Source: an uncultured Prochlorococcus sp.
GTDB taxonomy: Bacteria > Cyanobacteriota > Cyanobacteriia > PCC-6307 > Cyanobiaceae
Reading direction: 5' to 3'
Assembly (NCBI GenBank): GCA_902627335.1
Contig: CACOIV010000004.1
Location: 1-64,000 of the forward strand
Length of the DNA: 64,000 nucleotides
Numbering within the stretch: position 1 is the first letter of the stretch; the number at the start of each line of letters is the position of its first letter. The position numbers were made by a program, and so were the translations under genes. Of this stretch, positions 1 to 11,238 are shown piece by piece. The notes below the pieces were generated by a model, which had not been told where the DNA came from, made no database searches, and saw only the letters and a program-made list of their open reading frames with translations.

Positions 1-1
1 A

Positions 2-2374
2 TCTTTAACTTTAGAAACTGAAGCTGAATTTATCAATATTTTAGGTAAAGAAAAATACTTTAATCAATTTTTATACGATTCCTTAAAAACCTTATCAAAT
101 TTTAAGTTGTCTGAAGATTATATGCATAATCTTAAAAAGTTTTCTTTAACATATCAAGATTATAATCAATTTGATTTACATCAAAGAAAAAGAGTAGTAA
201 TAGATACTCGAAAAATACTTTTTAAATTAAGCAAAAATTTAGAAACCCCACAACAAAATAAGACTTTATCAAATAAGTTAATGTCTGTTAATTCAGATAT
301 TGAGATAATTAATGGAGTAGGAAAGGTAATAAAGGATAAATTAAATCAATTAGGATTATTCAACATAAATGATTTATTAAAATATTTTCCTAGAACTTAT
401 TTAGATTATACAAATAAAGAAAAAATAATAAATATGCGCCCAGATAATATATATACATGTAGTGCTTTTATTAAGAAATTTTATATTTATAAAAGTAAAA
501 AAAATAAGAATCTTTCAATAATGAATATTATTGTTTTTGATGAAACATCATCAATTAAAATTACAAAATTTTTTTTAGGCAGAAGATTCCGATCATATAG
601 TTTTTTCTCAATTCAAAAAGAAAAATTTAAGCCGGGCATAAAAGTTGCAATATCTGGAAAAGTTAAATTTTCAGAGTATGGTAGAGCATTTGTAGACCCT
701 CAAATTGAAATTTTAAATGATACTAATTCTATAAATTTTTCTGGAAAAATTCTTCCTATATACTCCTTATCTGAATCTATTTCGAATTTTACTTTCATAA
801 AAACTCTTAAAAAAGTATTGCCTTTTGTAAGTGATTATCAAGATTTTTTGACGAAGAATCAATTGGAGAAATTATCTTTATTTTCTTTGAGCGAAGCTTT
901 AAAAAATATTCACTTTCCTAGATCTCAAGTTTGTCTTATAGAATCAAAGAAAAGATTATTATTTGATGAGTTATTGCTTTTACAAATAAAATTTTTATTA
1001 AAGAAGAATAAAAGAAATAAATTATTTGTAAGTAATGATTTTTATTTAAAAAGAGCTTTACTTGATAAGTATTTAGATAGCCTTCCCTTTAAGCTAACAA
1101 AATCTCAAAATAATGTTTTAGAAGAAATAAAAATAGATCTTTCAGGACAAAATCCTATGTCTCGATTACTCCAAGGTGATGTAGGTAGCGGCAAAACTAT
1201 AATCGCAATAGCTTCTCTTTTGTATATTGTTGAAAGAGGAAACCAAGGAGCCTTTATGGTTCCTACTGAAGTATTAGCAGAACAACATTATCAAAATTTA
1301 TTAAATAATTTAAGCTCTATGTTTGTTAACGTTGAGTTGCTTACTGGTAATACTTCTCAAAAAAAAAGAAAAGAAATTTTTAGAAATTTAGCCAATGGAC
1401 AAATCAATATACTTGTTGGAACGCACGCATTATTTGAAGAAAAAGTAATTTTTAATTCTCTTGGTATTGTGATTATTGATGAACAACATAGGTTTGGAGT
1501 AAGTCAAAGAAATCGTTTGTTAAAAAAAGGTGAAAATGCTCATTTATTATCAATGACAGCTACACCAATACCAAGAACACTTGCTCTTTCTATCTATGGA
1601 GATTTAGATGTCAGCCAAATCACTGAATTGCCACCAGGCCGTATGCCAGTCAAGACTTATATTGTAAGCGAAAAAAAACTTAAAGACTTATATGTAGAAG
1701 TTGAAAGTGAAATAATAAAAGGTAAACAGGTTTACGTTGTTTTGCCTTTAATAGAGGAATCAGAAAAGTTAAATTTAAATTCAGCTAATAAAGTTTTCGA
1801 ATACCTATCTAAAGAAGTTTTTCAAAAATATAATATTGGTCTTTTGCATGGGAAACTTAATTCATATGAAAAAAATGAAATTATAGAATTATTTCTTAGG
1901 AATAAAATTAATATATTGGTTTCAACTACAGTAATTGAGGTGGGTATTGATGTACCTAATGCCTCAATAATGATCATTTATAATTCTGAAAGATTTGGTT
2001 TGTCTCAGCTACATCAACTTAGGGGTAGAGTTGGTCGCGATTCCTATGAATCACACTGTTATTTAGTTACGGACGAAAACAATATTACAACTAATAAAAG
2101 ACTAGAAGTTCTTAAAAAGTCAAATGATGGATTTTTTATAGCAGAAAAGGATTTAGAATTACGAGGTCCTGGGCAAATATTAGGTTATAAACAATCTGGA
2201 CTGCCTGATTTTGTTCTTGATAATTTGCCAAATAATAAAATTCTTATTGATAAAGCTAGGGAAGAGGCGATAAATATTCTTGCAGAGGATCCTAATTTAG
2301 ATAAAAATATTATTATAAAAAAGGCGCTTAACGATAATTTAAATAATAAATATACACATGATTTCTTAAATTAG
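2..2374 (+). CDS. recG: ATP-dependent DNA helicase RecG (5' partial, continues upstream of window)
   Basis: Frame is open from base 2 (SLTLETEAEFINILGKEKYF...) into the 107..2374 ORF. Helicase motifs GDVGSGKT, DEQHRFG, TATPIPRT and QLRGRVGR are present. Confidence 0.96.
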   Translation, partial: SLTLETEAEFINILGKEKYFNQFLYDSLKTLSNFKLSEDYMHNLKKFSLTYQDYNQFDLHQRKRVVIDTRKILFKLSKNLETPQQNKTLSNKLMSVNSDIEIINGVGKVIKDKLNQLGLFNINDLLKYFPRTYLDYTNKEKIINMRPDNIYTCSAFIKKFYIYKSKKNKNLSIMNIIVFDETSSIKITKFFLGRRFRSYSFFSIQKEKFKPGIKVAISGKVKFSEYGRAFVDPQIEILNDTNSINFSGKILPIYSLSESISNFTFIKTLKKVLPFVSDYQDFLTKNQLEKLSLFSLSEALKNIHFPRSQVCLIESKKRLLFDELLLLQIKFLLKKNKRNKLFVSNDFYLKRALLDKYLDSLPFKLTKSQNNVLEEIKIDLSGQNPMSRLLQGDVGSGKTIIAIASLLYIVERGNQGAFMVPTEVLAEQHYQNLLNNLSSMFVNVELLTGNTSQKKRKEIFRNLANGQINILVGTHALFEEKVIFNSLGIVIIDEQHRFGVSQRNRLLKKGENAHLLSMTATPIPRTLALSIYGDLDVSQITELPPGRMPVKTYIVSEKKLKDLYVEVESEIIKGKQVYVVLPLIEESEKLNLNSANKVFEYLSKEVFQKYNIGLLHGKLNSYEKNEIIELFLRNKINILVSTTVIEVGIDVPNASIMIIYNSERFGLSQLHQLRGRVGRDSYESHCYLVTDENNITTNKRLEVLKKSNDGFFIAEKDLELRGPGQILGYKQSGLPDFVLDNLPNNKILIDKAREEAINILAEDPNLDKNIIIKKALNDNLNNKYTHDFLN

Positions 2375-2444
2375 TCGAATAATTAAATTATTGATGTTTT
2401 CTATTTTTGTGCAAATATAAAATTATCTCAGAAATTTATTACTT

Positions 2445-3131
2445 TTGAAACCTTGGAATCAAATACCAATTATTGATAATAGGGAGCCATTAATATCAAT
2501 TGAAAAATACTTCAAACTTATTGATCCTCATCCTTATTATAGATTAGGTGCCCCCTATAAGGATAAAAGTAAAATTTGGAGTCTTAGAAAGGGTGTGGTT
2601 GATAAGTTAATTAATGCTAACAAATTACTTAAAATTATTAATAAGAATTACTCGCTCATTGTCTATGATGCATGGAGACCTATTGAGGTGCAGTCTTTTA
2701 TGTTTAATCGGGCTTTAGAAACTGAGCTTAATCGTAAAGGGCTAAGCATTTCAAAAGATAAAATTAATAATCATCCTGATGTCTTAAAAAAGGTAGAAAG
2801 ATTTTGGGCATATCCTAATTTAAATAAACAATATCCTCCTCCACATTCTACGGGCGCAGCAATAGATTTAACTATAATTGACAGTTCAGGAAATTTGATT
2901 GATATGGGTTGCGAAATAGATAATTTGGATAGCAAGTCTATTCCTGATTTTTACAAAAATAGTTCTTCAAAGGATGGAATGCTTTGGAACATTAGGCGGA
3001 ATTTACTTAAAAATGTAATGTGTTATTCTGGATTTTCCCAGCATCCCAATGAATGGTGGCATTTTAGTTATGGTGATCAATTATGGGCATGGCAAAATGA
3101 TTGTAAAAAAGCAATTTACGGCAGAATTTAA
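2445..3131 (+). CDS. D-alanyl-D-alanine dipeptidase (VanX/DdpX-like)
   Basis: SxHxxGxAxD-type motif PPHSTGAAIDLT and C-terminal EWWHF; TTG start. Confidence 0.88.
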   Translation: MKPWNQIPIIDNREPLISIEKYFKLIDPHPYYRLGAPYKDKSKIWSLRKGVVDKLINANKLLKIINKNYSLIVYDAWRPIEVQSFMFNRALETELNRKGLSISKDKINNHPDVLKKVERFWAYPNLNKQYPPPHSTGAAIDLTIIDSSGNLIDMGCEIDNLDSKSIPDFYKNSSSKDGMLWNIRRNLLKNVMCYSGFSQHPNEWWHFSYGDQLWAWQNDCKKAIYGRI

Positions 3132-3138
3132 TTAAAGA

Positions 3139-4920
3139 TTAATTTGTTAGGTGATCTAAAATAAATTCATCATCATTTTTATTGATAAAATCTCCAAAGT
3201 CTTCTACCGAGGATGTCTTTTTCCACTCAAGAAGTAAGGGCTTTAATGTTTTTTCTAAATCATCAAGTGCCATTCTTTGCAAGTATGGTTTTGCTAATCT
3301 TCGTAGATTTTTGCTCCCCCCTAACCAGACTTGATACTTATTTAATCCGCTACCTACTAATGCAAGTTCTGCCATATATGGCCTTGAACATCCATTTGGA
3401 CAGCCAGTAATTCTAAATAATATTGTTTTATCTATTTCGCACTCTTTGAGAAGATCATCAATTCTCTTAAGTATATTAGGTAATATCCTTTCAGCTTCAG
3501 TCATTGCTAATCCGCATAGTGGAAGTGCTGGGCAAGCTAAAGCGTGTCTTTGAATATCATTAATGTCTTCGAGATTACCATAACCAATCTTTTTTAAAAT
3601 ATCTTTTACTTTATTTTTATGTTTGTTATGAATATTACATAGTAAGAAATCTTGATTTGGTGTAAGCCTTAAATCTAAATCAAATTCCTTAACTAGCTTT
3701 CTAATGAATGTTTTTTTCTCACCGGCAAGTCTTCCTGAAAGAAGTGGCAAGCCAACAAACCAATGATCTTTATTTTGCTTTTGCCAGCCTAAGTAGTCTA
3801 TTAATTTATTTTCAGGCTCTTTTCTGATTGGTTTAATTTCTTTTTTAAAGTATTTTTCGGTTAATATCTCTTTAAACCAAGATATACCCTTATCGTGGAG
3901 AAGATATTTCATTCTTGCATTTTTTCTGGTTTTCCTGTCTCCATAATCTCTTTGGACAGCAACAATACTTTGAACTAGTTCAAAGATATCTTTTTCTTCT
4001 ACATAACCAAGAGGATCTGCGATCCTTGCAAAAGTTTCTTCATTATTATGAGTTCTCCCCATTCCTCCACCAATATAAAAATTACATCCTTCTAAAAGAC
4101 CATCATTATTTGTAAACGCGACAAGTCCTATATCATTTGTAAGCAAGTCAACAGAATTATCTCCTGGAACTGTCACTGCACATTTAAATTTTCTTGGCAG
4201 ATAAGTTGAACCATATAGGGGTTCATTCTTTATTCCGCTATAAACATTTTTATTAAATTGTAATTTTCTATTGGCTTCAATTTCTTTATCAGGTTTAATT
4301 CTATAAGCCAAATCACCATCTGCCCAAAGTTCTAAAAATGTTCCTTGAGCAGCAACAGGAGTTAAAAGATCTGCAACTTTAATTGCTAAATCCCTGGCAA
4401 TTTTATATTCAGAGGTTTCAAATGGGGCAGCTGGCGCCATCACATTTCTGTTGATATCTCCACAAGCGGCTAATGTTGAACCCATGGAATTTACTATAGT
4501 TTTGATTACTGTTTTTAAGTTATCTTTTCTAATCCCATGCATTTGAAAGGCTTGCCTTGTTGTAATCCTCAATGTTCCATTTCCAAGGTTATTAGATAAA
4601 TCGTCTAAGCATAAGTATAGTTTTCCAGGAATTTCACCCCCGGGGCTTCTAAGCCTAAGCATCATTTGCCAATCTTTTATCCCTGGTTTTCTATTCTCTC
4701 GATCATCCTGCTGGTAACTTCCATGAAACTTTAGTAGTTGCACTGCATCATTAGTGAAGTGATCACTATCGTTCTTTAATTCACTTGCTAGTGGCTCTTT
4801 TAAGAATTGACTGCCTTTTTTAAATTCTTCAAATTTTGACACTTCTAACCCATTAGCCAAGCAAGCGGTTGGCTTTTTATCCACCTTTTTCTTCTTTTTG
4901 ACTTTTTCGACCTTAATCAC
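3139..4920 (-). CDS. sir: Sulfite reductase (ferredoxin)
   Basis: 593 aa; siroheme/4Fe-4S cysteine motifs ACPALPLCGLA and TGCPNGCSRPYMAE. Confidence 0.95.
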   Translation of the reverse strand: MIKVEKVKKKKKVDKKPTACLANGLEVSKFEEFKKGSQFLKEPLASELKNDSDHFTNDAVQLLKFHGSYQQDDRENRKPGIKDWQMMLRLRSPGGEIPGKLYLCLDDLSNNLGNGTLRITTRQAFQMHGIRKDNLKTVIKTIVNSMGSTLAACGDINRNVMAPAAPFETSEYKIARDLAIKVADLLTPVAAQGTFLELWADGDLAYRIKPDKEIEANRKLQFNKNVYSGIKNEPLYGSTYLPRKFKCAVTVPGDNSVDLLTNDIGLVAFTNNDGLLEGCNFYIGGGMGRTHNNEETFARIADPLGYVEEKDIFELVQSIVAVQRDYGDRKTRKNARMKYLLHDKGISWFKEILTEKYFKKEIKPIRKEPENKLIDYLGWQKQNKDHWFVGLPLLSGRLAGEKKTFIRKLVKEFDLDLRLTPNQDFLLCNIHNKHKNKVKDILKKIGYGNLEDINDIQRHALACPALPLCGLAMTEAERILPNILKRIDDLLKECEIDKTILFRITGCPNGCSRPYMAELALVGSGLNKYQVWLGGSKNLRRLAKPYLQRMALDDLEKTLKPLLLEWKKTSSVEDFGDFINKNDDEFILDHLTN

Positions 4921-5011
4921 TAAATGACTAAATAGTATCTCTTTTTATACATTAGCTAAAAGCTTATTTAACTGGTAGTAAATTATAGTTGTATTAGTTA
5001 AATTTTTATTT

Positions 5012-7174
5012 TTGTCTACATATTTACTTGAAATTGGAACAGAAGAGTTGCCAGCAAAATTTGCTGAAACTATTGTCAATCAATTTAAATCTTTAATTGA
5101 ATTCGATTTAAATAAAAATTTTATAAAGTATGAAAAAGTTTTTTGTTCTACAACCCCAAGAAGAATAGTCCTTATGATTTTTGGCATTATTGATAAAGGG
5201 GAAGATAAAATTGAACTTAGGAAAGGACCAAAAGCGGAAAGTGCTTTTAAAAATGGATCCCCTACTAATGCTGCAAAGGGTTTTGCTAAAAGTTTAAATA
5301 TAGGAATTGAAGATCTACAAATAAAAAATACTGATAAAGGTGATTTTGTCTTTGGAGAAAAAATTGAAAAAGGCCAGTTAGCAAAGGAATTATTATCAAT
5401 TATTGTTCCAAAAGTTTTAAAGTCATTGCAAGGTCAAAGATTTATGAAATGGGGTTTTGGAAATTTTAAATTTTCAAGACCTATTAGATGGATAGTTTCT
5501 CTTTATAATTCTGATTTACTTAATTTCTCTTTAAAAGATATAGATAATGACCTTGAAATTGGAAATATATCAAGAGGCCATAGATTATTTAAAAATAAAA
5601 TATCAATTATTCATCCAGATAGTTATATAAGTCTTTTAGAGAGTTCAGGAGTAATAGTCAAAAGAGATTTGAGAAAAGAATTTATATTAAATCAGATTAA
5701 AAATACTACAAATAAATTAGCTCTTTACCCAGATTTACCAGATCCATTAATAAATGAACTTACAGATCTTGTTGAATTTCCAAATCTTATTTTAGGTGAA
5801 TTTGATAAAAGTTTTTTAAGTTTACCAGCTGAGGTTCTCTGTACCGTAATGAAAAGTCATCAAAGATATATTCCACTTTTTAAGACGACTGACAATATTA
5901 ATAAATTACAATTGAGTTCTGAAAACATACTAAGTACAAAATTCTTATGTGTTTCAAATGGTTTGTCGGCGGCAAGTGATTTAATTCAAAGAGGAAATGA
6001 AAATGTTCTTAGAGCAAGATTTGCTGATGCAAAATTCTTTATAGCTTCTGATAAAAAATCTACTTGTGAAGAAAGAAATATGAAAATAAAAAATATTTCA
6101 TTTATGAAAGGGTTAGGAAGTCTCTCTGATAGGGTTAATCGCATTGAATTTATTTCAGAACAAATTTTTAATCAAATAAAAGATAATGATTTAAATCTTC
6201 CAGAAATTTTACAGGCAGCAAGATTATCAAAACATGATTTATGTTCTGAAATAGTTTATGAATTTCCTGAATTGCAAGGAGTTATGGGAGGTAAGTATTT
6301 AAAGAATGAGGGATATAGCGAAAATATATCTTTAGCGGTTTCTGAACATTATTTGCCTAGATTTAATAAAGATGACTTACCTTCAACAAAATACGGATCT
6401 ATTACATCTATCTCAGATAAATTTGAGACAATTATTAGTCTCTTTATTTCTGGGAAAAGGCCAAGTGGATCATCAGATCCCTATGCTTTAAGAAGAAATT
6501 TAAATGGTATTATTCAAATCGCATGGAATTTTAACTTTGGTATAAAATTTGATATCTTATTAACAAAGTCTCTAGACTTTTGGAAGCAAAATATTAATAA
6601 AATAAGCTTTAATTATGAAGATATTTCTAATGAAATTTTAGATTTTATTAAGCAAAGAGTTTTAAGTTATTTAGAGGAAATATCTATTAAAAAAGATATT
6701 GTTAATTCAATCTATAGTTCAAAACTTATACAAAAATCAAAATTATTAGACATTTATGATCTAAAAAATAGAATTAGTATTATTAATAATATTAAATCTA
6801 ATGAAGATCAACTATTATTAATAAACATAATATCTAGATATAGTAAATTAGCTGTTAAAGGAAATTTAGAGACTAATATATATTTTTCAGAAAATATAAT
6901 TAAGCCAAAACTCTTTGAAAAAAATACTGAAAATGAGGTTCTAAATCTTATAGAAAAAATTGAAATGTTAATTTCAAAAAGTAATTGGAAATATAATGAA
7001 CTAATAGATTTATTTATCAATCATCTTGATATATTAAATGATCTTTTTGATGTTAATAAAGGAGTTATGATTATGTCTGAAGATTTAAGTATAAGAGAAA
7101 ACCGCTTAAATCTTATTAGTTTAATTAGAAATTATTCATTACTATTATGTGATTTCACACTTTTGAATTCTTAA
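5012..7174 (+). CDS. glyS: Glycyl-tRNA synthetase beta subunit
   Basis: 720 aa; N-terminal LLEIGTEELPAKF and RPIRWIVSLY motifs; TTG start. Confidence 0.96.
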   Translation: MSTYLLEIGTEELPAKFAETIVNQFKSLIEFDLNKNFIKYEKVFCSTTPRRIVLMIFGIIDKGEDKIELRKGPKAESAFKNGSPTNAAKGFAKSLNIGIEDLQIKNTDKGDFVFGEKIEKGQLAKELLSIIVPKVLKSLQGQRFMKWGFGNFKFSRPIRWIVSLYNSDLLNFSLKDIDNDLEIGNISRGHRLFKNKISIIHPDSYISLLESSGVIVKRDLRKEFILNQIKNTTNKLALYPDLPDPLINELTDLVEFPNLILGEFDKSFLSLPAEVLCTVMKSHQRYIPLFKTTDNINKLQLSSENILSTKFLCVSNGLSAASDLIQRGNENVLRARFADAKFFIASDKKSTCEERNMKIKNISFMKGLGSLSDRVNRIEFISEQIFNQIKDNDLNLPEILQAARLSKHDLCSEIVYEFPELQGVMGGKYLKNEGYSENISLAVSEHYLPRFNKDDLPSTKYGSITSISDKFETIISLFISGKRPSGSSDPYALRRNLNGIIQIAWNFNFGIKFDILLTKSLDFWKQNINKISFNYEDISNEILDFIKQRVLSYLEEISIKKDIVNSIYSSKLIQKSKLLDIYDLKNRISIINNIKSNEDQLLLINIISRYSKLAVKGNLETNIYFSENIIKPKLFEKNTENEVLNLIEKIEMLISKSNWKYNELIDLFINHLDILNDLFDVNKGVMIMSEDLSIRENRLNLISLIRNYSLLLCDFTLLNS

Positions 7175-8501
7175 CTTTTATACCACCTTTAATAGCAAAA
7201 TTATTTAACATTTTTTCTACTTCTTTCTCCTCTCTAACAGCACTATTAACTGGTTTATATTTTAATGGAGCTAAAGCTTTACCTCTTAATATTGAACCAA
7301 GAGTAAGAAAAGTTATTTTTATTTGTTGCAGTGGCTTCATTGCAACAACTTTTTTATATAAATAGCTATCAAATGTTAGCCTTTGAACATCCATATCATC
7401 ACACATTTCAACAAATGCTTCTCTTGCAGAGTCATTACGATAAAAGATGTTTTGTAAAATTTCTAAAACTTTGTATGTAGTGCCATATTTTTTATCCCAT
7501 TTCTTTAAATAGTTTTTCAAGTCACTCTCAGATGGAATTAACTCTCCATTTTTAGATGCTGAAACAATTTCTTCAGCGCACATTCTCCCACTTTTAGCTG
7601 CAAAATAAATGCCTTCTCCTGAACTTTTTGTGACATAGCCTGCAGCATCACCAACTAATGCCATTCTTCCAACTACTCTTCTTGGTCTGGGATGTTCTGG
7701 GATTGGGTGTGCCTCAACTTTTATGACTTCACCATTTACAAGTCTTTTTTTTGCTCTATTTCTCACTCCTTCTTGAAGGCTTTTTATTAAAGATTGATTT
7801 TTTTGCATAGTACCTGTCCCTACAGCGACATGATCGTATTTAGGAAATACCCAGCCATAAAAGTCAGGAGATACATCTTTACCTACATACATTTCTGCTA
7901 AGTCCTCGTAGTAGCTCATTTCCTCTTTTGGTAACTTTATCCTTTCCTGAAAAGCTACTGCTACATTGTAGTCTCCAGCATCCATAGCTTTTGCTACTCT
8001 GCTATTAGCTCCATCTGCACCAACAATAAGATCAACGGTGAGCTCTTTTATTTCACCTTTAGAATCGTTTTCTGTAAAATCTGAATAAGTAATTTTATAT
8101 GGGCCTAAATTATTTTTACCTGTATCAATAGTTGTTACTAGACCATTTACAAGTGTAGCTCCTAAATCTGCAGCTCTATTCCTCATAAATGCATCCATAA
8201 CTTCTCTTCTACACATACCTATATACTCATTTTCACTTTTGCCATAAACATTATCTAAACTTATATCTACTTCTCTATTGGAAGGAGAGATCATTCTCAT
8301 ATTTCTCACTTTCCTGTCGATAATAGATTCTGGTAGATCAAATTCTGATACCATACATAAAGGGATAGCACCTCCACATGGCTTTGCATTATCTAATTTT
8401 CTTTCAAAAAGCCAAGTTTTAATTCCAGCCTTAGCAAGTGTTTCAGCAGTACATGAACCACTAGGACCACCACCAATAACAGCAACTCTTAACATAAACA
8501 A
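7155..8501 (-). CDS. chlP: Geranylgeranyl diphosphate/chlorophyll reductase
   Basis: FAD-binding GGGPSGSCTAETLAKAG and FERKLDNAKPCGGAIP; family-typical length of 448 aa. Confidence 0.95.
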   Translation of the reverse strand: MFMLRVAVIGGGPSGSCTAETLAKAGIKTWLFERKLDNAKPCGGAIPLCMVSEFDLPESIIDRKVRNMRMISPSNREVDISLDNVYGKSENEYIGMCRREVMDAFMRNRAADLGATLVNGLVTTIDTGKNNLGPYKITYSDFTENDSKGEIKELTVDLIVGADGANSRVAKAMDAGDYNVAVAFQERIKLPKEEMSYYEDLAEMYVGKDVSPDFYGWVFPKYDHVAVGTGTMQKNQSLIKSLQEGVRNRAKKRLVNGEVIKVEAHPIPEHPRPRRVVGRMALVGDAAGYVTKSSGEGIYFAAKSGRMCAEEIVSASKNGELIPSESDLKNYLKKWDKKYGTTYKVLEILQNIFYRNDSAREAFVEMCDDMDVQRLTFDSYLYKKVVAMKPLQQIKITFLTLGSILRGKALAPLKYKPVNSAVREEKEVEKMLNNFAIKGGIKVKNSKV

Positions 8502-8598
8502 ATTAATTCCTTTTTAAAACTACAACGATTTTGCATAGAAAAGTGCTTTTTTTTAAAAAATAGATAATATCGAAACATGAATTTTAGATTTTTCACGT

Positions 8599-9315
8599 TT
8601 GTTTGACAATATGGAACCCATTAATATTGAAAACATTAAAGTTGCAGAAAGAAAATACTTTGAGGATAAAAAATATAGAATTTCTAAAATACTTATATCG
8701 ACTATCACGATAATAGGTTTTATCTTATTAATATTTTTTTTACGAAAAAGTTATTTCAACTCCTATGAAAATGTTTTAATTGGGGAGATAAAAGTTAAAG
8801 ATGACAAAATCTTAGGCCACTTCCCCTATCGTGAAACCTCATTTGAAAATCTTGTTGAAATAACGCCAGATATTTTAGTCCATAAAAAAATGTATAAATC
8901 ACTTTTGAAAATGAGAGATGATGCAAAAAAAGATGGCGTTTATCTCGTCTTCTTAAGTGGATTTAGGTCAATCGAGTTGCAAAATGAAATCTTTTATTCT
9001 CTAAAGTCAATCAGAAGTCAAGTAGCTATGGAAAGAGCAAGAGTATCTGCTCCTCCGGGATATTCTGAACATAGTACGGGTTTTGCTATTGATATTGGGG
9101 ATGCACTTAATAGAGAGACTGACTTTGAGGTTGAATTTGAAACTACAAGCGCATACAAGTGGTTAGAAAGGAATGCTGCTAAATATCACTTTAAATTATC
9201 TTTTGATAGAAAACAAAATTCTGTAGATTATGAACCCTGGCATTGGAGATATGAAGGTAATATTGAAGCTTTAAAAATTTTTGAAGCCTCCAATAGACAG
9301 AAATTAAAATATTAG
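8599..9315 (+). CDS. D-alanyl-D-alanine carboxypeptidase, VanY-like, N-terminal membrane anchor
   Basis: Motifs YSEHSTGFAIDIGD and EPWHWRYEG; one hydrophobic helix near the N-terminus. Confidence 0.88.
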   Translation: MFDNMEPINIENIKVAERKYFEDKKYRISKILISTITIIGFILLIFFLRKSYFNSYENVLIGEIKVKDDKILGHFPYRETSFENLVEITPDILVHKKMYKSLLKMRDDAKKDGVYLVFLSGFRSIELQNEIFYSLKSIRSQVAMERARVSAPPGYSEHSTGFAIDIGDALNRETDFEVEFETTSAYKWLERNAAKYHFKLSFDRKQNSVDYEPWHWRYEGNIEALKIFEASNRQKLKY

Positions 9316-9399
9316 AAAATTATTGTAAATTTTAAAATTTAATGATCTTTTATTTTTCAATAACTTTCATAAGCTACGTTCTTTACGTTAACCTTATAG

Positions 9400-11232
9400 A
9401 TGATTAAGGAGATTATAAATTTTTTAAATATGGAATCCACTTTAAAAGATATCAGAAACGTTGCAATAATTGCACATGTAGATCACGGCAAAACAACTTT
9501 AGTGGATGCTATGTTGTCACAATCTGGAGTATTCAGGGATAACGAGGTTGTGCCAACCTGTGTCATGGACTCTAATGATTTAGAGAGGGAGAGGGGTATT
9601 ACAATCCTATCGAAGAACACTTCAGTTACTTATAAAAGTACGAGGATTAATATAATAGATACTCCCGGCCACGCAGATTTTGGTGGAGAGGTTGAAAGAG
9701 TCTTAGGAATGGTGGATGGATGCTTATTAATTGTAGATGCAAATGAAGGGCCCATGCCTCAAACTAGATTTGTCTTAAAAAAGGCTTTAGAAAAAGGACT
9801 TCGTCCAATAGTTTTTGTCAATAAAATAGATAGACCACGAGTCATTCCTGAGATAGCTGTAGATAAAGTCCTTGATCTTTTTTTAGAACTTGGAGCTGAT
9901 GATGACCAATGTGATTTTCCTTACTTATTTGGCAGTGGCTTAAGTGGTTTTGCAAAGGATGATATGGATTCTAAAAGTGAAAATATGATGCCTTTATTCG
10001 AATCAATTTTGAGACATGTGCCCCCACCTGTAGGAGATAATAATAAACCTTTACAACTGCAAATTACTACACTTGATTACTCCGATTTTTTAGGGAGAAT
10101 TGTTATTGGAAAGTTGCACAATGGAAAAATTAAAGCTGGTCAACAGGCAAACTTAATTAAGGAGGACGGCAAAATTATAAAGGGTAAGATAAGTAAATTA
10201 CTGGGATTTGAGGGATTGCAAAGGATTGAAATCAATGAGGCAAATGCTGGAGATATTGTTGCATTGTCTGGTTTTGATGATGTCAATATAGGAGAAACAA
10301 TAGCCTGTCCTGAAGAACCTTTACCTTTGCCGCTTATAAAAGTTGATGAACCAACTTTACAAATGACTTTTATTGTCAATGATTCCCCTTTTGCTGGTAA
10401 AGAGGGAAAGTTTGTAACAAGCAGACAACTTAAAAATCGACTTGAAAGAGAGCTACTTACTAATGTTGCATTGCGTTGTGAAGAGACAGATTCTCCTGAC
10501 AGATTTGCTGTCTCAGGAAGAGGTGAACTTCATCTTGGAATACTTATAGAAACAATGAGGAGAGAAGGTTTTGAATTTCAAATTTCGCAACCCCAAGTTA
10601 TATTTAGAGAAATTGATGGTAAAGAATGTGAACCGATAGAAGCACTTGTATTGGATGTGCCAGAAGTCTCAGTAGGAGCATGTATTGAGAAATTAGGATC
10701 TAGAAAAGCTGAAATGCAAAATATGCAAAGCAGTGTAGATGGTAGAACTCAATTGGAATTTTTAGTTCCCGCAAGAGGTTTAATAGGATTTAGAGGGGAA
10801 TTTGTTAGATTAACAAGAGGAGAAGGTATTATGAGTCATTCGTTTTATGAGTATAGACCTAAGATGGGTGATTTTGAAACGAGAAGGAATGGGGTTTTAA
10901 TTGCTTTTGAAGAGGGTGTCGCTACATTTTACGCGCTGAAAAATGCAGAAGATAGAGGTTCTTATTTTATTAAACCTGGAGTGAAGGTTTACAAAGGTAT
11001 GATCATTGGGGAGCATAATAGACCACAGGATTTAGAAATTAATATTTGTAAGACAAAGCAACTCACTAATATGAGATCTGCTGGCGCTGAAGAGTTAGAT
11101 ACTTTACAATCACCAGTTGAAATTACTTTAGAGAGAGCTTTAGAATATATTGGACCTGATGAAATGTTAGAAGTGACCCCAGAATCTATAAGATTAAGAA
11201 AGTTAAGTAAGAGAAGACAAGCAAAAAAATAA
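9400..11232 (+). CDS. typA: Translational GTPase TypA/BipA
   Basis: [24 protein letters not shown] and NKIDRP motifs; about 600 aa. True start is probably the internal ATG at 9430 ([16 protein letters not shown]). Confidence 0.96.
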   Translation: MIKEIINFLNMESTLKDIRNVAIIAHVDHGKTTLVDAMLSQSGVFRDNEVVPTCVMDSNDLERERGITILSKNTSVTYKSTRINIIDTPGHADFGGEVERVLGMVDGCLLIVDANEGPMPQTRFVLKKALEKGLRPIVFVNKIDRPRVIPEIAVDKVLDLFLELGADDDQCDFPYLFGSGLSGFAKDDMDSKSENMMPLFESILRHVPPPVGDNNKPLQLQITTLDYSDFLGRIVIGKLHNGKIKAGQQANLIKEDGKIIKGKISKLLGFEGLQRIEINEANAGDIVALSGFDDVNIGETIACPEEPLPLPLIKVDEPTLQMTFIVNDSPFAGKEGKFVTSRQLKNRLERELLTNVALRCEETDSPDRFAVSGRGELHLGILIETMRREGFEFQISQPQVIFREIDGKECEPIEALVLDVPEVSVGACIEKLGSRKAEMQNMQSSVDGRTQLEFLVPARGLIGFRGEFVRLTRGEGIMSHSFYEYRPKMGDFETRRNGVLIAFEEGVATFYALKNAEDRGSYFIKPGVKVYKGMIIGEHNRPQDLEINICKTKQLTNMRSAGAEELDTLQSPVEITLERALEYIGPDEMLEVTPESIRLRKLSKRRQAKK

Positions 11233-11238
11233 TAAAAT

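Noticed and set aside
107-109. TTG at 107 as the real recG start
   Set aside because: The frame is open to the window edge with plausible recG N-terminal sequence, so the gene is truncated by the window.
2445-3131. VanX-like gene as an antibiotic-resistance cassette
   Set aside because: No vanHA/RS genes or mobile signatures; surrounded by core genes.
3213-4115. Plus-strand ORFs 3213..3410 and 3915..4115 opposite sir
   Set aside because: Entirely antisense to a strongly supported gene; low-complexity translations; shadow ORFs.
8278-8517. Plus-strand 79-aa ORF opposite the start of chlP
   Set aside because: Antisense to conserved FAD-binding coding sequence; no recognisable protein features.
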